Below, one piece after another: positions 11,054 through 20,080 of a DNA stretch of 64,000 nt. The notes under the pieces were generated by a model. It saw only the letters and a program-made list of their open reading frames with translations, did not search any database and was not told where the DNA came from. The position numbers were made by a program, and so were the translations under genes. Positions within the stretch are counted from its first letter, which is position 1. The number at the start of each line of letters is the position of its first letter. Location: NCBI RefSeq assembly GCF_023704175.1, contig NZ_CP084530.1, positions 82,501 to 146,500 of the forward strand. The letters run 5' to 3'. Origin of the DNA: Paenibacillus sp. YPG26. GTDB lineage: Bacteria; Bacillota; Bacilli; Paenibacillales; Paenibacillaceae.

Positions 11054-13429
11054 ATGATAGGAGAGATATCCCAGATTTCGGCAATCCACTTAGGCCGAGG
11101 AGTGAACAGCGAATTGTCCATAAAAACAAAATTATCCATCATCATATCTTTTCTGGCAGTAGTGCTTTTATCCTTGAATATTATCCTCAGCTACTTTACC
11201 ACGCAGGAAAATCTGCGTAAAGATAGTGAGAATAAAATCATGCTTACCGCCAAGCAAATTGCAATCGCTGTTGAACAGAGCGGATTCAGTTCTGAATATG
11301 TAGAAAGGCAAATGACCGAGAAGCTGAGGATGGCCTCTCTATTGGCTGCCAAGGAGCTGAATCCCGATATCCGCAAGGTGACCAATGAGCAGCTGGCCCA
11401 GTTGGCGAAGAAGGCAGGTGTCACAGGCATTTCCTTATTCGTAAAAACCGATAACGACATCGTGGTCTCCAAATCATCGGAGTCTAAGGAAATCGGGTTG
11501 TCCACGAACAAATGGGGTTATTGGTATGCCGCATTTCATCAGCTGTTCAATCTAGAGCCGGTTACAGTACAGGCGGGTCAGGCATCCGAGCATTTCTGGT
11601 CAGGCCCATTTGATTATTCCGCTTCATTCCCCGGCAGTCTCGTAAAGTGGGGTTATTATTATGACGGAACACGTGACTACATTATAGATCCTTATATTCG
11701 GAAGACGGAAATGGATAATTTTTTTGAAGTCCTGGATCCGGAGAGAATTATAGCGAAGACCCGGGATGCCAATACAAGTGTACTTGATATCACAGGTATA
11801 AATTTAAGCCGCTTTGAAGAGGCTGTTACCCAGGGACTTCCGCTTCAAAATGACATTTCGGTAGAGATGAAGGACCGTCCTCTAACATTCGGCAAGTATA
11901 ACTACCCCAGTCCTGAAGCGGACCTGCAGGTACTAAAGGAAGCTATTCGTAACGGACAAAGTGCCCAGTACGACGTTAAAATTGGTGGGAAAAGAGTAAT
12001 TAAAAGCTTTATCCCGATTAAGGAAAACTCCAATTATACGTATGTAATCCGGATTATCTCCAGCTATGATCCCATTTATTCTGTATTATCCAAACAGATG
12101 ATCAGCCAGATTTCCATATCTCTGGTTCTATTGGAGGTTGTCATTTTTGCAAGCTATATCCTTGCGGGGCTTCTCATTAGGCCAATCCAGGACATCCTGC
12201 TTAAGGTGAATGGGATGGCAGACGGCAACTTTGAGACCCAGCTGGAGGTTTCACGCAAGGATGAGCTTGGCCTGCTGGCAGCCAGAATTAATGCTATGGG
12301 CGGGAACCTGGCCCAGTATACACGGGATCTCAGGGAAATGATTGATGAGAACCGCTCTGTTAAGGAGCACCTGGAGTCCATTATCCGGCAAACGGCAGAT
12401 GCCATTCATCTGACTGATCCTGAGGGCAAGATTATACGTGTAAATAAGGCCTTTGAACAGCTGTATGGCTGGACAAGTGAAGAGATCCAAGGGGTGTGTC
12501 TGTTCAATACCCCTGAATCGCTTCGCGAGGAGGAGTCCCTGTGGAAGAAGAAGCTGAGTGAAGGAATACCCATCTTCTCAGCAGAGACGGTGCGCCTGAC
12601 GAAGGCGGGGGCGGAGGTCCGGGTCAGCGTCAGTGAGTCTCCGATCTTTGACGAGGATGGGCGGATTACCGCTTATGTGATCATTTCCAGGGATATGACA
12701 GAACGCAACAAGATGGAGGAGCTGCTGCGCCGTTCCGAGAAGCTGACTACGGTAGGACAGCTTGCAGCGGGAGTAGCCCATGAAATACGGAATCCCTTGA
12801 CGACGCTAAAAGGGTTCCTGCAGCTCCAGCTGCAGACTAAAAAGCTCAATACCCAGCATACGGATCTAATGCTGTCAGAGCTGGATCGCATTAATCTGAT
12901 CGTTAGTGAATTCCTGATATTGGCCAAGCCGCAAGCGGTTCACTTCCAGGTGAAGGATATCCGCTATATCCTAGGGGATGTTATCTCTCTCCTGGACAGT
13001 CAGGCACACCTTCACAGCATAGAGTTCTCAACAGATTTCTCGGCAGAAGCTCTGCTCGTTCACTGTGAAGAGAACCAGCTGAAGCAAGTATTCATTAACC
13101 TGCTCAAGAATGCTATGGAGGCTATGCCAAATGGAGGTATCATTCATATGCAGACTTGGCGCAAGGAACCGGATCGCGTAATGATTCGCATCAGGGACGA
13201 GGGCGTAGGTATCTCCAAAGCGACCTTGGCCAAGCTCGGAGAGCCCTTCTTCACGAACAAGGAGACCGGCACGGGACTTGGGCTCATGGTTAGCCAGCGG
13301 ATTATTGAGACCCACAGGGGCATCATGGAGATTGAGAGCGAGCTGGACAAAGGAACAACGGTGACTGTCGCCTTGCCGGTTGGTGGCAGCCAAGGTAACA
13401 TGGAGGACAAGATACAGCCAGATGAGTAA
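11054..13429 (+). CDS. Sensor histidine kinase with HAMP and PAS domains
   Basis: Membrane kinase of 791 residues. TM1 (about 25-48) and TM2 (about 350-375) flank a roughly 300-residue extracellular sensor region. They are followed by a HAMP linker (RPIQDILLKVNGMADGNFE), a PAS domain (about 440-560, ending in ISRDMTERNK), and the HisKA site AAGVAHEIRNPLTTLKGF. An ATPase domain has N box NLLKNAMEA, G1 DEGVGIS and GTGLGL. This layout resembles the sporulation kinases KinB/KinC/ResE-like. No response regulator is adjacent, so a phosphorelay partner elsewhere is inferred. ATG 11054 is used; TTG 11114 after GAGGAG is an alternative that removes an atypical N-terminal stretch. Confidence 0.9.
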   Translation: MIGEISQISAIHLGRGVNSELSIKTKLSIIISFLAVVLLSLNIILSYFTTQENLRKDSENKIMLTAKQIAIAVEQSGFSSEYVERQMTEKLRMASLLAAKELNPDIRKVTNEQLAQLAKKAGVTGISLFVKTDNDIVVSKSSESKEIGLSTNKWGYWYAAFHQLFNLEPVTVQAGQASEHFWSGPFDYSASFPGSLVKWGYYYDGTRDYIIDPYIRKTEMDNFFEVLDPERIIAKTRDANTSVLDITGINLSRFEEAVTQGLPLQNDISVEMKDRPLTFGKYNYPSPEADLQVLKEAIRNGQSAQYDVKIGGKRVIKSFIPIKENSNYTYVIRIISSYDPIYSVLSKQMISQISISLVLLEVVIFASYILAGLLIRPIQDILLKVNGMADGNFETQLEVSRKDELGLLAARINAMGGNLAQYTRDLREMIDENRSVKEHLESIIRQTADAIHLTDPEGKIIRVNKAFEQLYGWTSEEIQGVCLFNTPESLREEESLWKKKLSEGIPIFSAETVRLTKAGAEVRVSVSESPIFDEDGRITAYVIISRDMTERNKMEELLRRSEKLTTVGQLAAGVAHEIRNPLTTLKGFLQLQLQTKKLNTQHTDLMLSELDRINLIVSEFLILAKPQAVHFQVKDIRYILGDVISLLDSQAHLHSIEFSTDFSAEALLVHCEENQLKQVFINLLKNAMEAMPNGGIIHMQTWRKEPDRVMIRIRDEGVGISKATLAKLGEPFFTNKETGTGLGLMVSQRIIETHRGIMEIESELDKGTTVTVALPVGGSQGNMEDKIQPDE

Positions 13430-13447
13430 AGAAAAGGTGTGAGATGG

Positions 13448-14149
13448 GTGCGGATTAATAAATTCATCAGTGAGTCAGGTTACTGCTCCCGGCGGGAGGC
13501 TGACAAGCTCGTGGAAGCAGGCAAGGTGACTATCAATGGCATCGTAGCGCTTCTGGGAAGTCAGGCCGAAGAAGGCGATGATGTGCGTGTGAACGGTCAG
13601 CCTTTGACGGATAAGGAGAAGCATGTATATATAGCCCTGTATAAGCCGGTAGGGATCACAAGCACAACCGAGCGGCATATTAAGGGCAACATTGTAGACT
13701 TCGTGGGGCATGAGAAAAGGATCTTTCCGATTGGCCGTCTCGATAAAGATTCGGAAGGACTTATCCTTATGACCAATGACGGAGATATCGTTAATCGGAT
13801 TCTTCGTGCTGAGGGGAAGCATGAGAAGGAATACATCGTGACCGTGGACAAGGCGATCAGCCCGCATTTCATAAGAGCCATGTCAGAAGGGGTAAGGATT
13901 CTGGGGGAAATGACACTTCCTTGTACAGTTACCCGGATGTCAGACCGGGTGTTCCGTATCATATTAACTGAGGGGAAGAACAGGCAGATCCGGCGTATGT
14001 GCAGCGCTTTGGGATATGAAGTAAGGCGCCTGCAGCGGATCCGGATTATGAATATTCATCTGGGCAGCCAGAGAAGCGGTACATGGCGTGACTTGACTCC
14101 TCAGGAGAAGCAGGATTTAGGGCGGCAGCTGAACTACACCCTTATATAA
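13448..14149 (+). CDS. rluF: 23S rRNA pseudouridine synthase, RluF/RluB type
   Basis: Isomerises a uridine of 23S rRNA domain V. The N-terminal S4 domain (INKFISESGYCSRREADKLV) binds RNA. The catalytic aspartate lies in IGRLDKDSEGL. The C-terminal signature EGKNRQIRRMCSALGYEVRRLQRIRIMN is shared with E. coli RluF, to which the whole protein aligns by eye. GTG 13448 has AAAGG eight to ten bases upstream; GTG 13439 in the same frame overlaps that site. It lies 18 bases after the kinase, probably cotranscribed. Confidence 0.93.
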   Translation: MRINKFISESGYCSRREADKLVEAGKVTINGIVALLGSQAEEGDDVRVNGQPLTDKEKHVYIALYKPVGITSTTERHIKGNIVDFVGHEKRIFPIGRLDKDSEGLILMTNDGDIVNRILRAEGKHEKEYIVTVDKAISPHFIRAMSEGVRILGEMTLPCTVTRMSDRVFRIILTEGKNRQIRRMCSALGYEVRRLQRIRIMNIHLGSQRSGTWRDLTPQEKQDLGRQLNYTLI

Positions 14150-14205
14150 AACCCAACCCCAGCCAGATCCATCGTACAAGCTGACCGCTGTAGGATTGAG
14201 ACAGC

Positions 14206-14246
14206 ACAAAGGCCCCATCAGCTCAGATGAGCTACGGGGCCTTTTG
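14206..14246. terminator. Bidirectional terminator between rluF-like gene and motB
   Basis: AAAGGCCCC at 14209-14217 pairs with GGGGCCTTTT at 14236-14245; the loop holds a smaller AGCTCA/TGAGCT hairpin. It serves two converging transcripts. Confidence 0.9.
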
Positions 14247-14249
14247 TGT

Positions 14250-15056
14250 TTAGGGTGTGGAAGTGATGCTCTTCTGGGCATCACTTTGATATTTACGAAG
14301 AATGGAGACTTCTACACGGCGGTTCTTCGCCCGGCCCTCCGCCGTATTATTTGGAGCAACAGGACGATACTCACCATAACCTGTGCTGACAAATTTCCTC
14401 GGGTCCAGCTTACCGTTAATAAGCAGAATTTTCATGAAATTAAGTGCTCTTCCCGAGCTGAGGTCCCAGTTCGAGTCGAACTGCTGGTTAGAGATGGGGA
14501 CATTATCCGTATGACCGGATACAATAATGTCGTAATCCGGGAAGCCCTGGAGCATGACCGAGATGGCTTTGGCCAGCTTTCTGGAATCGGGCTTGACCGT
14601 ATCATCCCCGGAAGCGAACAGAGCCTTGTCGCTAATGGTCACCGTTAACTGCGACTGGTTCAGCTTCGTATCCAGTTGGGAGGACAGTCCGTTAACTTTG
14701 ATGTAATTATCCATTTGCTTCTTCAGCTTCTCCAGATCTTCCTGCTCCTGACGCATAAGCTCACTGCGCTTCTTGTTCATCGACATATTCTGGGTGCTTT
14801 GCTGAGGTGAACTGTCTTTGGGCGCATTTGTACTAGACCCTTCAATGGAGGGGCTCTTGTCCATTACGCCTACCCCGCCATTTAAAGCGATGCTGAAAGC
14901 CTTGCTCATCTGTTCGAATTTCTTGGCGTCCGTAGAGCTCATTCCATAAAGTACGATAAATAAAGCAAGCAGCAAGGTGAGAAGGTCAGCATAAGGAATC
15001 AGCCAGGATTCATCGGCATGTTCCTCATGCGGTTCGTGTCTATTCTTTTTGCTCAC
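14250..15056 (-). CDS. motB: Flagellar motor stator protein MotB
   Basis: Stator subunit that anchors the MotA4-MotB2 proton channel to peptidoglycan. The short cytoplasmic tail is followed by one transmembrane helix with the proton-accepting Asp in WLIPYADLLTLLLALFIVLYG. The OmpA-like peptidoglycan-binding domain comes last (VSGHTDNVPISNQQFDSNWDLSSGRA, with NRRVEV at the end). GTG 15056 follows GGAGGAG and overlaps the end of motA by 17 bases, showing translational coupling. A longer reading frame begins upstream but would start inside motA without a ribosome site. Confidence 0.95.
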   Translation of the reverse strand: MSKKNRHEPHEEHADESWLIPYADLLTLLLALFIVLYGMSSTDAKKFEQMSKAFSIALNGGVGVMDKSPSIEGSSTNAPKDSSPQQSTQNMSMNKKRSELMRQEQEDLEKLKKQMDNYIKVNGLSSQLDTKLNQSQLTVTISDKALFASGDDTVKPDSRKLAKAISVMLQGFPDYDIIVSGHTDNVPISNQQFDSNWDLSSGRALNFMKILLINGKLDPRKFVSTGYGEYRPVAPNNTAEGRAKNRRVEVSILRKYQSDAQKSITSTP

Positions 15057-15843
15057 CGGTCGTCTCCTCCTTATCCTGAAGCTGGGCACGTTCAGTTGGA
15101 GTTAGGAAGACCGCCAGCTTCTGCTGAATGGCAATAGTGGAGACCCCAGATTGGATGGAGAGAAGTCCCTCCACCATCATCAGACGGATTTCAATTTCGC
15201 GCTTGGAGATACGTTTGAGCTTATTAGCTATAGGATGCCATAAGACGTAACCTGTGAATATACCGAGCATGGTCGCCACGAAGGCTCCGGCGATCGCATG
15301 TCCCAGCTTCTCCATATCGGTCATATCAGCCAATGCCGCAATCAGACCGATAACGGCACCGAGAACCCCGAGCGTAGGCGCGTACATTCCGGCTTGGGAG
15401 AAGATTAACGCACCAGCACGGTGACGCTCTTCGGTAGCCGCGATGTCCTCCGCGAGCACATCACTGACAAATTCCTGGTCATTACCATCAATAATCATCC
15501 GCATTCCACCGCGGAGGAAGTCATCATCAATCTCCTCCACCTTGCTCTCCAGAGCAAGAAGTCCTTCACGACGGGTGATGGAGGCCCAATCCATGAACAG
15601 CGCGATTAATTCAGGCTTGGTGACCATTTTGGGTTTAACAAACAGCAATTTTAGAAGCTTCGGAAATTTCTTCAGTTCTGAAGCAGGGAAGCCGACAAAG
15701 AGTGATGCTGCAGTACCTACAAAAATAATGATATAAGCCGCCGGGTTATTAACCAGGTTGATGATGGGTGCGCCCTTGAGCATCATACCCACGACAATGG
15801 CCACAATACCCATTACTAATCCTAATATCGTTGATATTTCCAT
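15040..15843 (-). CDS. motA: Flagellar motor stator protein MotA
   Basis: Four-helix stator subunit that transmits ion flow to the FliG rotor. The 267-residue protein begins MEISTILGLVMGIVAIVVGM. It shows the cytoplasmic loop with the conserved charged region (EGLLALESKVEEIDDDFLRGGMRM) and the last two helices (GVLGAVIGLIAAL and FVATMLGIFTGYVLWHPIANKLK). ATG 15843 follows GAGGTG. It forms a two-gene operon with motB. Presence implies a flagellated cell, though other flagellar genes are not here. Confidence 0.96.
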   Translation of the reverse strand: MEISTILGLVMGIVAIVVGMMLKGAPIINLVNNPAAYIIIFVGTAASLFVGFPASELKKFPKLLKLLFVKPKMVTKPELIALFMDWASITRREGLLALESKVEEIDDDFLRGGMRMIIDGNDQEFVSDVLAEDIAATEERHRAGALIFSQAGMYAPTLGVLGAVIGLIAALADMTDMEKLGHAIAGAFVATMLGIFTGYVLWHPIANKLKRISKREIEIRLMMVEGLLSIQSGVSTIAIQQKLAVFLTPTERAQLQDKEETTGEQKE

Positions 15844-16069
15844 TAATACACCTCGTCCATGAGATAGAATTGAATCCTTTCGGTCTTTCGGGCATCCTTC
15901 CGTCAAGACAGTTTGCAGACAGAAACTACAGGAACCTTGCAGCCTTTGTTCTGTAAGAAACGGTTTACCTATTTTATCGACAGATTTCCCTTTTTTTTTA
16001 AGATGAATTTTCAGTTATAATGAAAAAGACGGGTTCTTAAGATGAGATCAAGGAAGGCGGAGAATATAG

Positions 16070-16363
16070 ATGGGCGTAAAACACGCAAGAGATTACGGAG
16101 ATATTCTAGCTGAATTAACAGCTGCAGTAGGTTTGATCGAGGATAGTTATGTGTTTTTTGAAATGGAAGCTGATGATTGGGAAAGGCTTGGTGAGGCGGA
16201 TAGACGTGAGGTTCATGAGGCCTTGGCGGAGGACCTATTCTATGGTCTGGGGACAGAGCCGGTAATCCGTGTAGGCAGTGGGATGCTCATGCTGGATTCC
16301 AACCTGCACCGGATCAACATCCTGGTTGGGGATACAGAACTGGCTACCGTACTTCTGGTCTAG
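16070..16363 (+). CDS. Conserved hypothetical protein, 97 aa
   Basis: Small acidic, soluble protein with no transmembrane helix or recognised motif. It starts at an ATG after GGCGGAG, and a TATAAT hexamer lies at 16016-16021, giving a plausible promoter (the -35 is poor). The N-terminal half looks helical (DILAELTAAVGLIEDSYVFFEM). The C-terminal half is strand-like (PVIRVGSGMLMLDSNLHRINILVG). I do not recognise a family. Divergent from motAB. Confidence 0.7.
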   Translation: MGVKHARDYGDILAELTAAVGLIEDSYVFFEMEADDWERLGEADRREVHEALAEDLFYGLGTEPVIRVGSGMLMLDSNLHRINILVGDTELATVLLV

Positions 16364-16585
16364 GCGTCCACTTTAAGCGAAATGTGGATTTAAGTCCGAG
16401 TCTCATGGTAATATATCCTGAGAAGCATTATCGTTTAGGTACTTAAGTTCTGTTCTGGGTATTTAGTGGGAAGAGGAGAACTGCTGTACAGGCGGTATAC
16501 GGGTCATAAGAAGATGTGAAGGATAGCCGGTTCTAAAGTCCCTCCAGGACAGTTCGGACGTTGTAAAGAATAGGGAGGAAATAGA

Positions 16586-16885
16586 ATGCCATTTACACCT
16601 CAGGAAGTGGAAGCGCACTTAGTTAGTCTGGAAGGATGGGAGATGGAAGAAGAGAGATGGATTGTGCGCAAGTATGTATTCTCGAACTTCATGAAGGGCA
16701 TTGCCTTTGTAGATGAAGTTGCGGCCATCTCGGAAGCCTTCAACCACCATCCATTTATCACTATAGACCATAAGACCGTGACGCTCCGTCTAACCTCTTG
16801 GGAAGCCGGCGGGATTACTGCCGTGGATATCAAGGAAGCCCAGCAGTACAACGAGGCCTTCGAGAAGACCCGCTCGGCTGAGTAG
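16586..16885 (+). CDS. 4a-hydroxytetrahydrobiopterin dehydratase (PCD/DCoH)
   Basis: Dehydrates 4a-hydroxy-tetrahydropterin during recycling of the pterin cofactor of aromatic amino-acid hydroxylases. The 99-residue length is right for the family. The motif NHHPFITIDHKTVTLRLTSWEAGGIT contains the catalytic histidines and the substrate-contacting Trp. ATG 16586 follows AGGGAGGAAA. No hydroxylase is adjacent, so its partner cannot be named. Confidence 0.9.
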   Translation: MPFTPQEVEAHLVSLEGWEMEEERWIVRKYVFSNFMKGIAFVDEVAAISEAFNHHPFITIDHKTVTLRLTSWEAGGITAVDIKEAQQYNEAFEKTRSAE

Positions 16886-17108
16886 AACTCGCATTAGTAA
16901 GAGAGATGGCTTGTAGGAAGCTCGCCACCCTCGCAGCTATCACAACTCGTACAGGAAGCCTCAAGCTTAGAGGAAGCCGAAGAACTTAAGTCCAAATGCG
17001 GACCTCGTGCCAGATATGGCGATGGAACAGGCAGAGGTGCCTGCATACTTCTAGAAGCATGTTCCTCATCATAGTAGAGGAACTATGAAAGCAGTCTTGA
17101 ATCGAACA

Positions 17109-17157
17109 AAGCACGCCCTCTGGAATACGCTTACAGCGTACTAGAGGGCGTGCTTTA
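17109..17157. terminator. Terminator upstream of cytochrome c stop
   Basis: AAAGCACGCCCTCT pairs with AGAGGGCGTGCTTT around an irregular loop, an extended hairpin between the converging pterin dehydratase and cytochrome c genes. A-rich and T-rich flanks are short. Confidence 0.8.
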
Positions 17158-17163
17158 GTTGAT

Positions 17164-17520
17164 CTATTTTTTTGCGGCGAGCCATTCGGCTACTTGGGCA
17201 ATCTCTTCGGGCTGCAGCTTGTCTTTGAATGACGGCATGGTGCCCTTACCTTTGGTAACTACGGTGAAGATTTGTTCATTGGTCAACTGCGCGCCAATCT
17301 TCTGCAGACTAGGTCCAACTTTACCTTCAAGCTGATCACCATGACAGCTGATACAGTTGGCCTTAACAGCCGCTTCTGCCTTGGTCGCATCCAACGTAAC
17401 CTTCGGCATGGTAGGCTTATTCTCCTGTGCCACCTGTTCTTTACCCGGCAGGGTGAAGATGAGCACGATGGCCAATGCGCATGCAATGAAGAACAGACCG
17501 CTCATGATCCACTTTTGCAT
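17164..17520 (-). CDS. Membrane-anchored c-type cytochrome (CccA/CccB-like)
   Basis: A 118-residue protein with one N-terminal transmembrane helix (about 5-24), acting outside the membrane in electron transfer. It has a single covalent haem site CISCH and the distal methionine in GKGTMPSFKDKL, the layout of small class I cytochromes c-550/c-551. ATG 17520 follows AGGAGGG. Whether the anchor is a helix or a processed signal is not decidable; no lipobox cysteine is seen. Confidence 0.92.
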   Translation of the reverse strand: MQKWIMSGLFFIACALAIVLIFTLPGKEQVAQENKPTMPKVTLDATKAEAAVKANCISCHGDQLEGKVGPSLQKIGAQLTNEQIFTVVTKGKGTMPSFKDKLQPEEIAQVAEWLAAKK

Positions 17521-17623
17521 TCCAATCGTCCCTCCTATGTAAGATACCTTCTCCCATTATAACGGAACATCCTGTTTGATCATAGCATTTGTGACAAAAA
17601 AACAAACAAGTTATTCGTGCTGA

Positions 17624-18133
17624 CTAAGTTTCATCAATGGGGTGAGATTTATCATTGTGGTAGACCATACAGTAAAAGGGCATCTTCCCTTCAGGAGTCC
17701 GCAGCTCGTATTGATCTGTAATCCGGAATCCCGCTTTCTCATAGGTACGTATGGCCCGTTCATTCCAAATAAGTACCTCTAGATCCACTTCATGCCCAGG
17801 ATAACGGCGCAGGGCCTCTTGGACTATAGTCTGCACCAAAGACTTACCCAGTCCCTGACCACACCAATCGGGCCGCATTCCGATCCCTAAGCGGGATACC
17901 CCCTCCATAGGGAAGATTTGTGCGAATCCGGCCAGTTCCCCAGCAGGCGTAAGAACGGATAGGTACTGTTCCCGGCGAAGCTGAGGATCGCCGAACTCAA
18001 TCTCAAGGGATTTCATCCGTTCCCAAGGGGGGAACTTGTAGATGTCATAGGGCGGGGGATAGACCCAGCTGCAGATAACCTGGGCGTGGGATTCTTCCAT
18101 GGGAATAGCCTTAAATGCTGGAGGGTTATTCAT
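17624..18133 (-). CDS. GNAT family N-acetyltransferase
   Basis: Acetyl-CoA dependent acyltransferase of unknown substrate, about 169 residues. The acetyl-CoA loop is GMRPDWCGQGLGKSLVQ (R/Q-x-x-G-x-G/A form). A typical C-terminal strand LEVLIWNERAIRTYEKAGF follows. The N-terminal WVYPPPYDIYKFPPW is common in a Firmicutes subfamily. ATG 18133 is preceded by an in-frame TTG at 18136. Confidence 0.87.
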   Translation of the reverse strand: MNNPPAFKAIPMEESHAQVICSWVYPPPYDIYKFPPWERMKSLEIEFGDPQLRREQYLSVLTPAGELAGFAQIFPMEGVSRLGIGMRPDWCGQGLGKSLVQTIVQEALRRYPGHEVDLEVLIWNERAIRTYEKAGFRITDQYELRTPEGKMPFYCMVYHNDKSHPIDET

Positions 18134-18332
18134 CAACTGGCGTACCTCATTTCGTGTCGGATATAGATTAAAAAAAAGAAAAAAATATATATTTTTGTAC
18201 GTTTAAGCCCAGTGGCAGTGGGTAAATATAGGATAAGCAAATATATGGAATTAAATTAGATATTTGTTCTGGAAGGTTGAAACCTTTGGCAGATATCTAA
18301 CGTTTTAGAAGTAGGTACTAAGATAGCAAAAA

Positions 18333-18372
18333 GAAGACCGCAGGCGATTCCGGCAAGAATCGTGCGGTCCAC
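18333..18372 (-). terminator. Terminator of the first NlpC/P60 gene
   Basis: On the minus strand, GACCGCACGATTC pairs with GAATCGCCTGCGGTC around TTGCCG, followed by TTCTTTTTGC. It lies about 35 bases after the stop codon. The loop sequence CGGCAAGAAT recurs in the terminator of the second copy. Confidence 0.88.
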
Positions 18373-18404
18373 TCGGATGTAAATTCCATTTGAGGGAATG
18401 GAGT

Positions 18405-18878
18405 TTACAGGTTCACAGCATATTTAGTGTATTTGGCTTTGCTAAGAACACGCTTAGCTCCAAGGTAGCGTTTGCTGTAGTAGCTGCTGCTGAGACGGTC
18501 AATGTGAATGCCTTTTGAGGAAGAGGCGTGTGCGAATTGGCCGTTTCCAAGGAATACTCCGACATGAGATACACCGGAACCGAAAGTATTAAAGAAGACA
18601 AGATCTCCGGCCTTCAATTGGCTCTTCGCCATAACTGGAGAACCCTGATGGAATTGAGCTTTGGATTGACGGGCAAGGGATACGCCCATTTTCTTGAACA
18701 CATAAGATGTAAATCCGGAACAATCAAACCCACTTGAAGTTACGCCGCCCCATTTATAAGGAGTACCGTATACACTCTTCACCGTGTTAGTTAATGTGGA
18801 ATCTGCGAATGCGCTGCCTGTTCCTAGTGTGAACAATAATGCCAAGCTCGTTGCCGCTGCTGCTAGTTTCTTTCTCAA
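18405..18878 (-). CDS. Secreted NlpC/P60 peptidoglycan hydrolase, copy 1
   Basis: Exported D,L-endopeptidase that cuts peptidoglycan stem peptides. A signal peptide covers about residues 1-25 (ends SAFADS). The NlpC/P60 domain has catalytic Cys in FDCSGFTSYVF, His in SGVSHVGVFLG and a polar third residue in FAHASSSKG. There is no separate cell-wall binding domain. TTG start follows AAGGAG. The leader carries a c-di-AMP riboswitch, so expression is expected to fall when c-di-AMP is high. It is a close paralogue of the gene at 19364-19846. Confidence 0.93.
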   Translation of the reverse strand: MRKKLAAAATSLALLFTLGTGSAFADSTLTNTVKSVYGTPYKWGGVTSSGFDCSGFTSYVFKKMGVSLARQSKAQFHQGSPVMAKSQLKAGDLVFFNTFGSGVSHVGVFLGNGQFAHASSSKGIHIDRLSSSYYSKRYLGAKRVLSKAKYTKYAVNL

Positions 18879-18895
18879 GTTGTTATGCTCCTTCC

Positions 18896-19020
18896 AATGC
18901 CTGCGAGGTTAGCTTGAGGATTCGGTTGAAGGTTCCCTATGACCCCTCTGATGCAAGATCAATTCACCCATAACTGGTTCCCCCGTTTCCCAGGTGCGTG
19001 GGAATTCGGCTGGTTTGTTG
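18896..19020 (-). promoter_or_regulatory. c-di-AMP riboswitch (ydaO/yuaA class), copy 1
   Basis: On the minus strand the leader reads ACGGGGGAACC, GGGTGAATT, AGGGAACC, CGAATCC and CAGCTAACCTCG-like blocks (here AAGCTAACCTCGCAGGC). These are the conserved pieces of the ydaO/yuaA riboswitch, in the right order and immediately upstream of a cell-wall hydrolase, its commonest target. The aptamer ends about 18 bases before the TTG start, so control may act on terminator formation or ribosome access. Confidence 0.88.
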
Positions 19021-19181
19021 GTTTAGTGCACCTGTGCTGAAAATCCGCAAGATACGGGATTTCAGGACCCAGCGTTCACGGGAAGCGATAGTATGACTTT
19101 CGTATGATCATCATATACAGACTTCGTGACGCTCCGACATAGGACAGTAATAATTACAAAGTTGTTACTAATTACTTGCCT

Positions 19182-19210
19182 ATTGTACCAAAGGGCCCAA
19201 GCTTTGGCAA
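19182..19210 (-). promoter_or_regulatory. Promoter of NlpC/P60 copy 1
   Basis: On the minus strand TTGCCA, 17-bp spacer, TACAAT. The same hexamers with the same spacing precede copy 2 (20081-20109). The predicted leader to the riboswitch is about 150 nt. Confidence 0.7.
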
Positions 19211-19297
19211 GTTTGTTTTACACTTTTTTTGTCAAGATAACGGTTTATTTGTCGAAAAATTGGCTAATACTATATTATTAGTCTAATTATATACAGA

Positions 19298-19338
19298 CAA
19301 AAGCCCGCATCGATTCCGGCAAGAATCAATACGGGCGA
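19298..19338 (-). terminator. Terminator of the second NlpC/P60 gene
   Basis: On the minus strand CGCCCGTATTGATTC pairs with GAATCGATGCGGGC around TTGCCG, followed by TTTTGT. The loop and placement mirror the terminator of copy 1. Confidence 0.85.
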
Positions 19339-19363
19339 TGCCAAGGGAACTGCTTATCTTACA

Positions 19364-19846
19364 TCAATTGTTGTCTTTGGAGGAATCGGCAACAGATTGA
19401 AATACTTCGTTGCTCATAATACGCTTAGCTCCAACGTAGCGGTTGGTGTAGTAGCTGTCACTCAGCTTGCTGATGGTAACGCCTTTTGAGGAAGAGGCGT
19501 GTGCGAATTTGCCATTACCTACAAATACACCTACGTGTGACACACCATTACCAAAAGTATTGAAGAATACCAGATCTCCGGCTTTCAGTTCATCTTTCGA
19601 TACGGCCTTACCCATCTTGAATTGGGCGCCCGATTGGTGAGGAAGGTCTATTCCCAGTTTGTCAAATACATACATCGTAAAGCCTGAGCAATCGAAGCCA
19701 TTCGTGGAGGTTCCACCTGACTTATAATCTGTGCCAATCACTTTGTCCACGACTTTGTCCAGCTTGGAGTCAGCGAAAACGCTTCCAGTCCCAAGGGTGA
19801 ATAAAATGGACATTGATACTGCTGCAACCACAAGTTTCTTCTTCAA
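19364..19846 (-). CDS. Secreted NlpC/P60 peptidoglycan hydrolase, copy 2
   Basis: Paralogue of the gene at 18405-18878, same length and layout: signal peptide to about residue 26 (SVFADS), Cys in FDCSGFTMYVF, His in NGVSHVGVFVGNG, and FAHASSSKG. It differs in having a hydrophilic tail (QSVADSSKDNN) and more acidic surface loops. TTG start follows GGAAGGAG. It has its own c-di-AMP riboswitch and promoter, so the entire transcription unit, not only the coding part, was duplicated. Confidence 0.93.
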   Translation of the reverse strand: MKKKLVVAAVSMSILFTLGTGSVFADSKLDKVVDKVIGTDYKSGGTSTNGFDCSGFTMYVFDKLGIDLPHQSGAQFKMGKAVSKDELKAGDLVFFNTFGNGVSHVGVFVGNGKFAHASSSKGVTISKLSDSYYTNRYVGAKRIMSNEVFQSVADSSKDNN

Positions 19847-19861
19847 AAGCGGTTAAACTCC

Positions 19862-19980
19862 TTCCAATGCCTGCGAGGTTAGCTTAAGGATTCGGTTGAA
19901 GGTCCCCTATGATCCCTCTGTTGCGAGATCAATTCACCCAAGATGGTTCCCCCGTTTCCCGGTGCTGGGAATTCGGCTTG
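19862..19980 (-). promoter_or_regulatory. c-di-AMP riboswitch (ydaO/yuaA class), copy 2
   Basis: Same ordered blocks as copy 1 on the minus strand: ACGGGGGAACC, GGGTGAATT, GGGGACC, CGAATCC, AAGCTAACCTCGCAGGC. Differences from copy 1 are concentrated in loops, which keeps the aptamer intact. Confidence 0.88.
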
Positions 19981-20080
19981 ATATCTGTGCACCTATAACA
20001 AGAATACGACATTAAAGTCGAATCTCCTGCTTGTGACAAAAAAATAATTACAATGTTGTTACTGTCTGTTCATAATTCAC

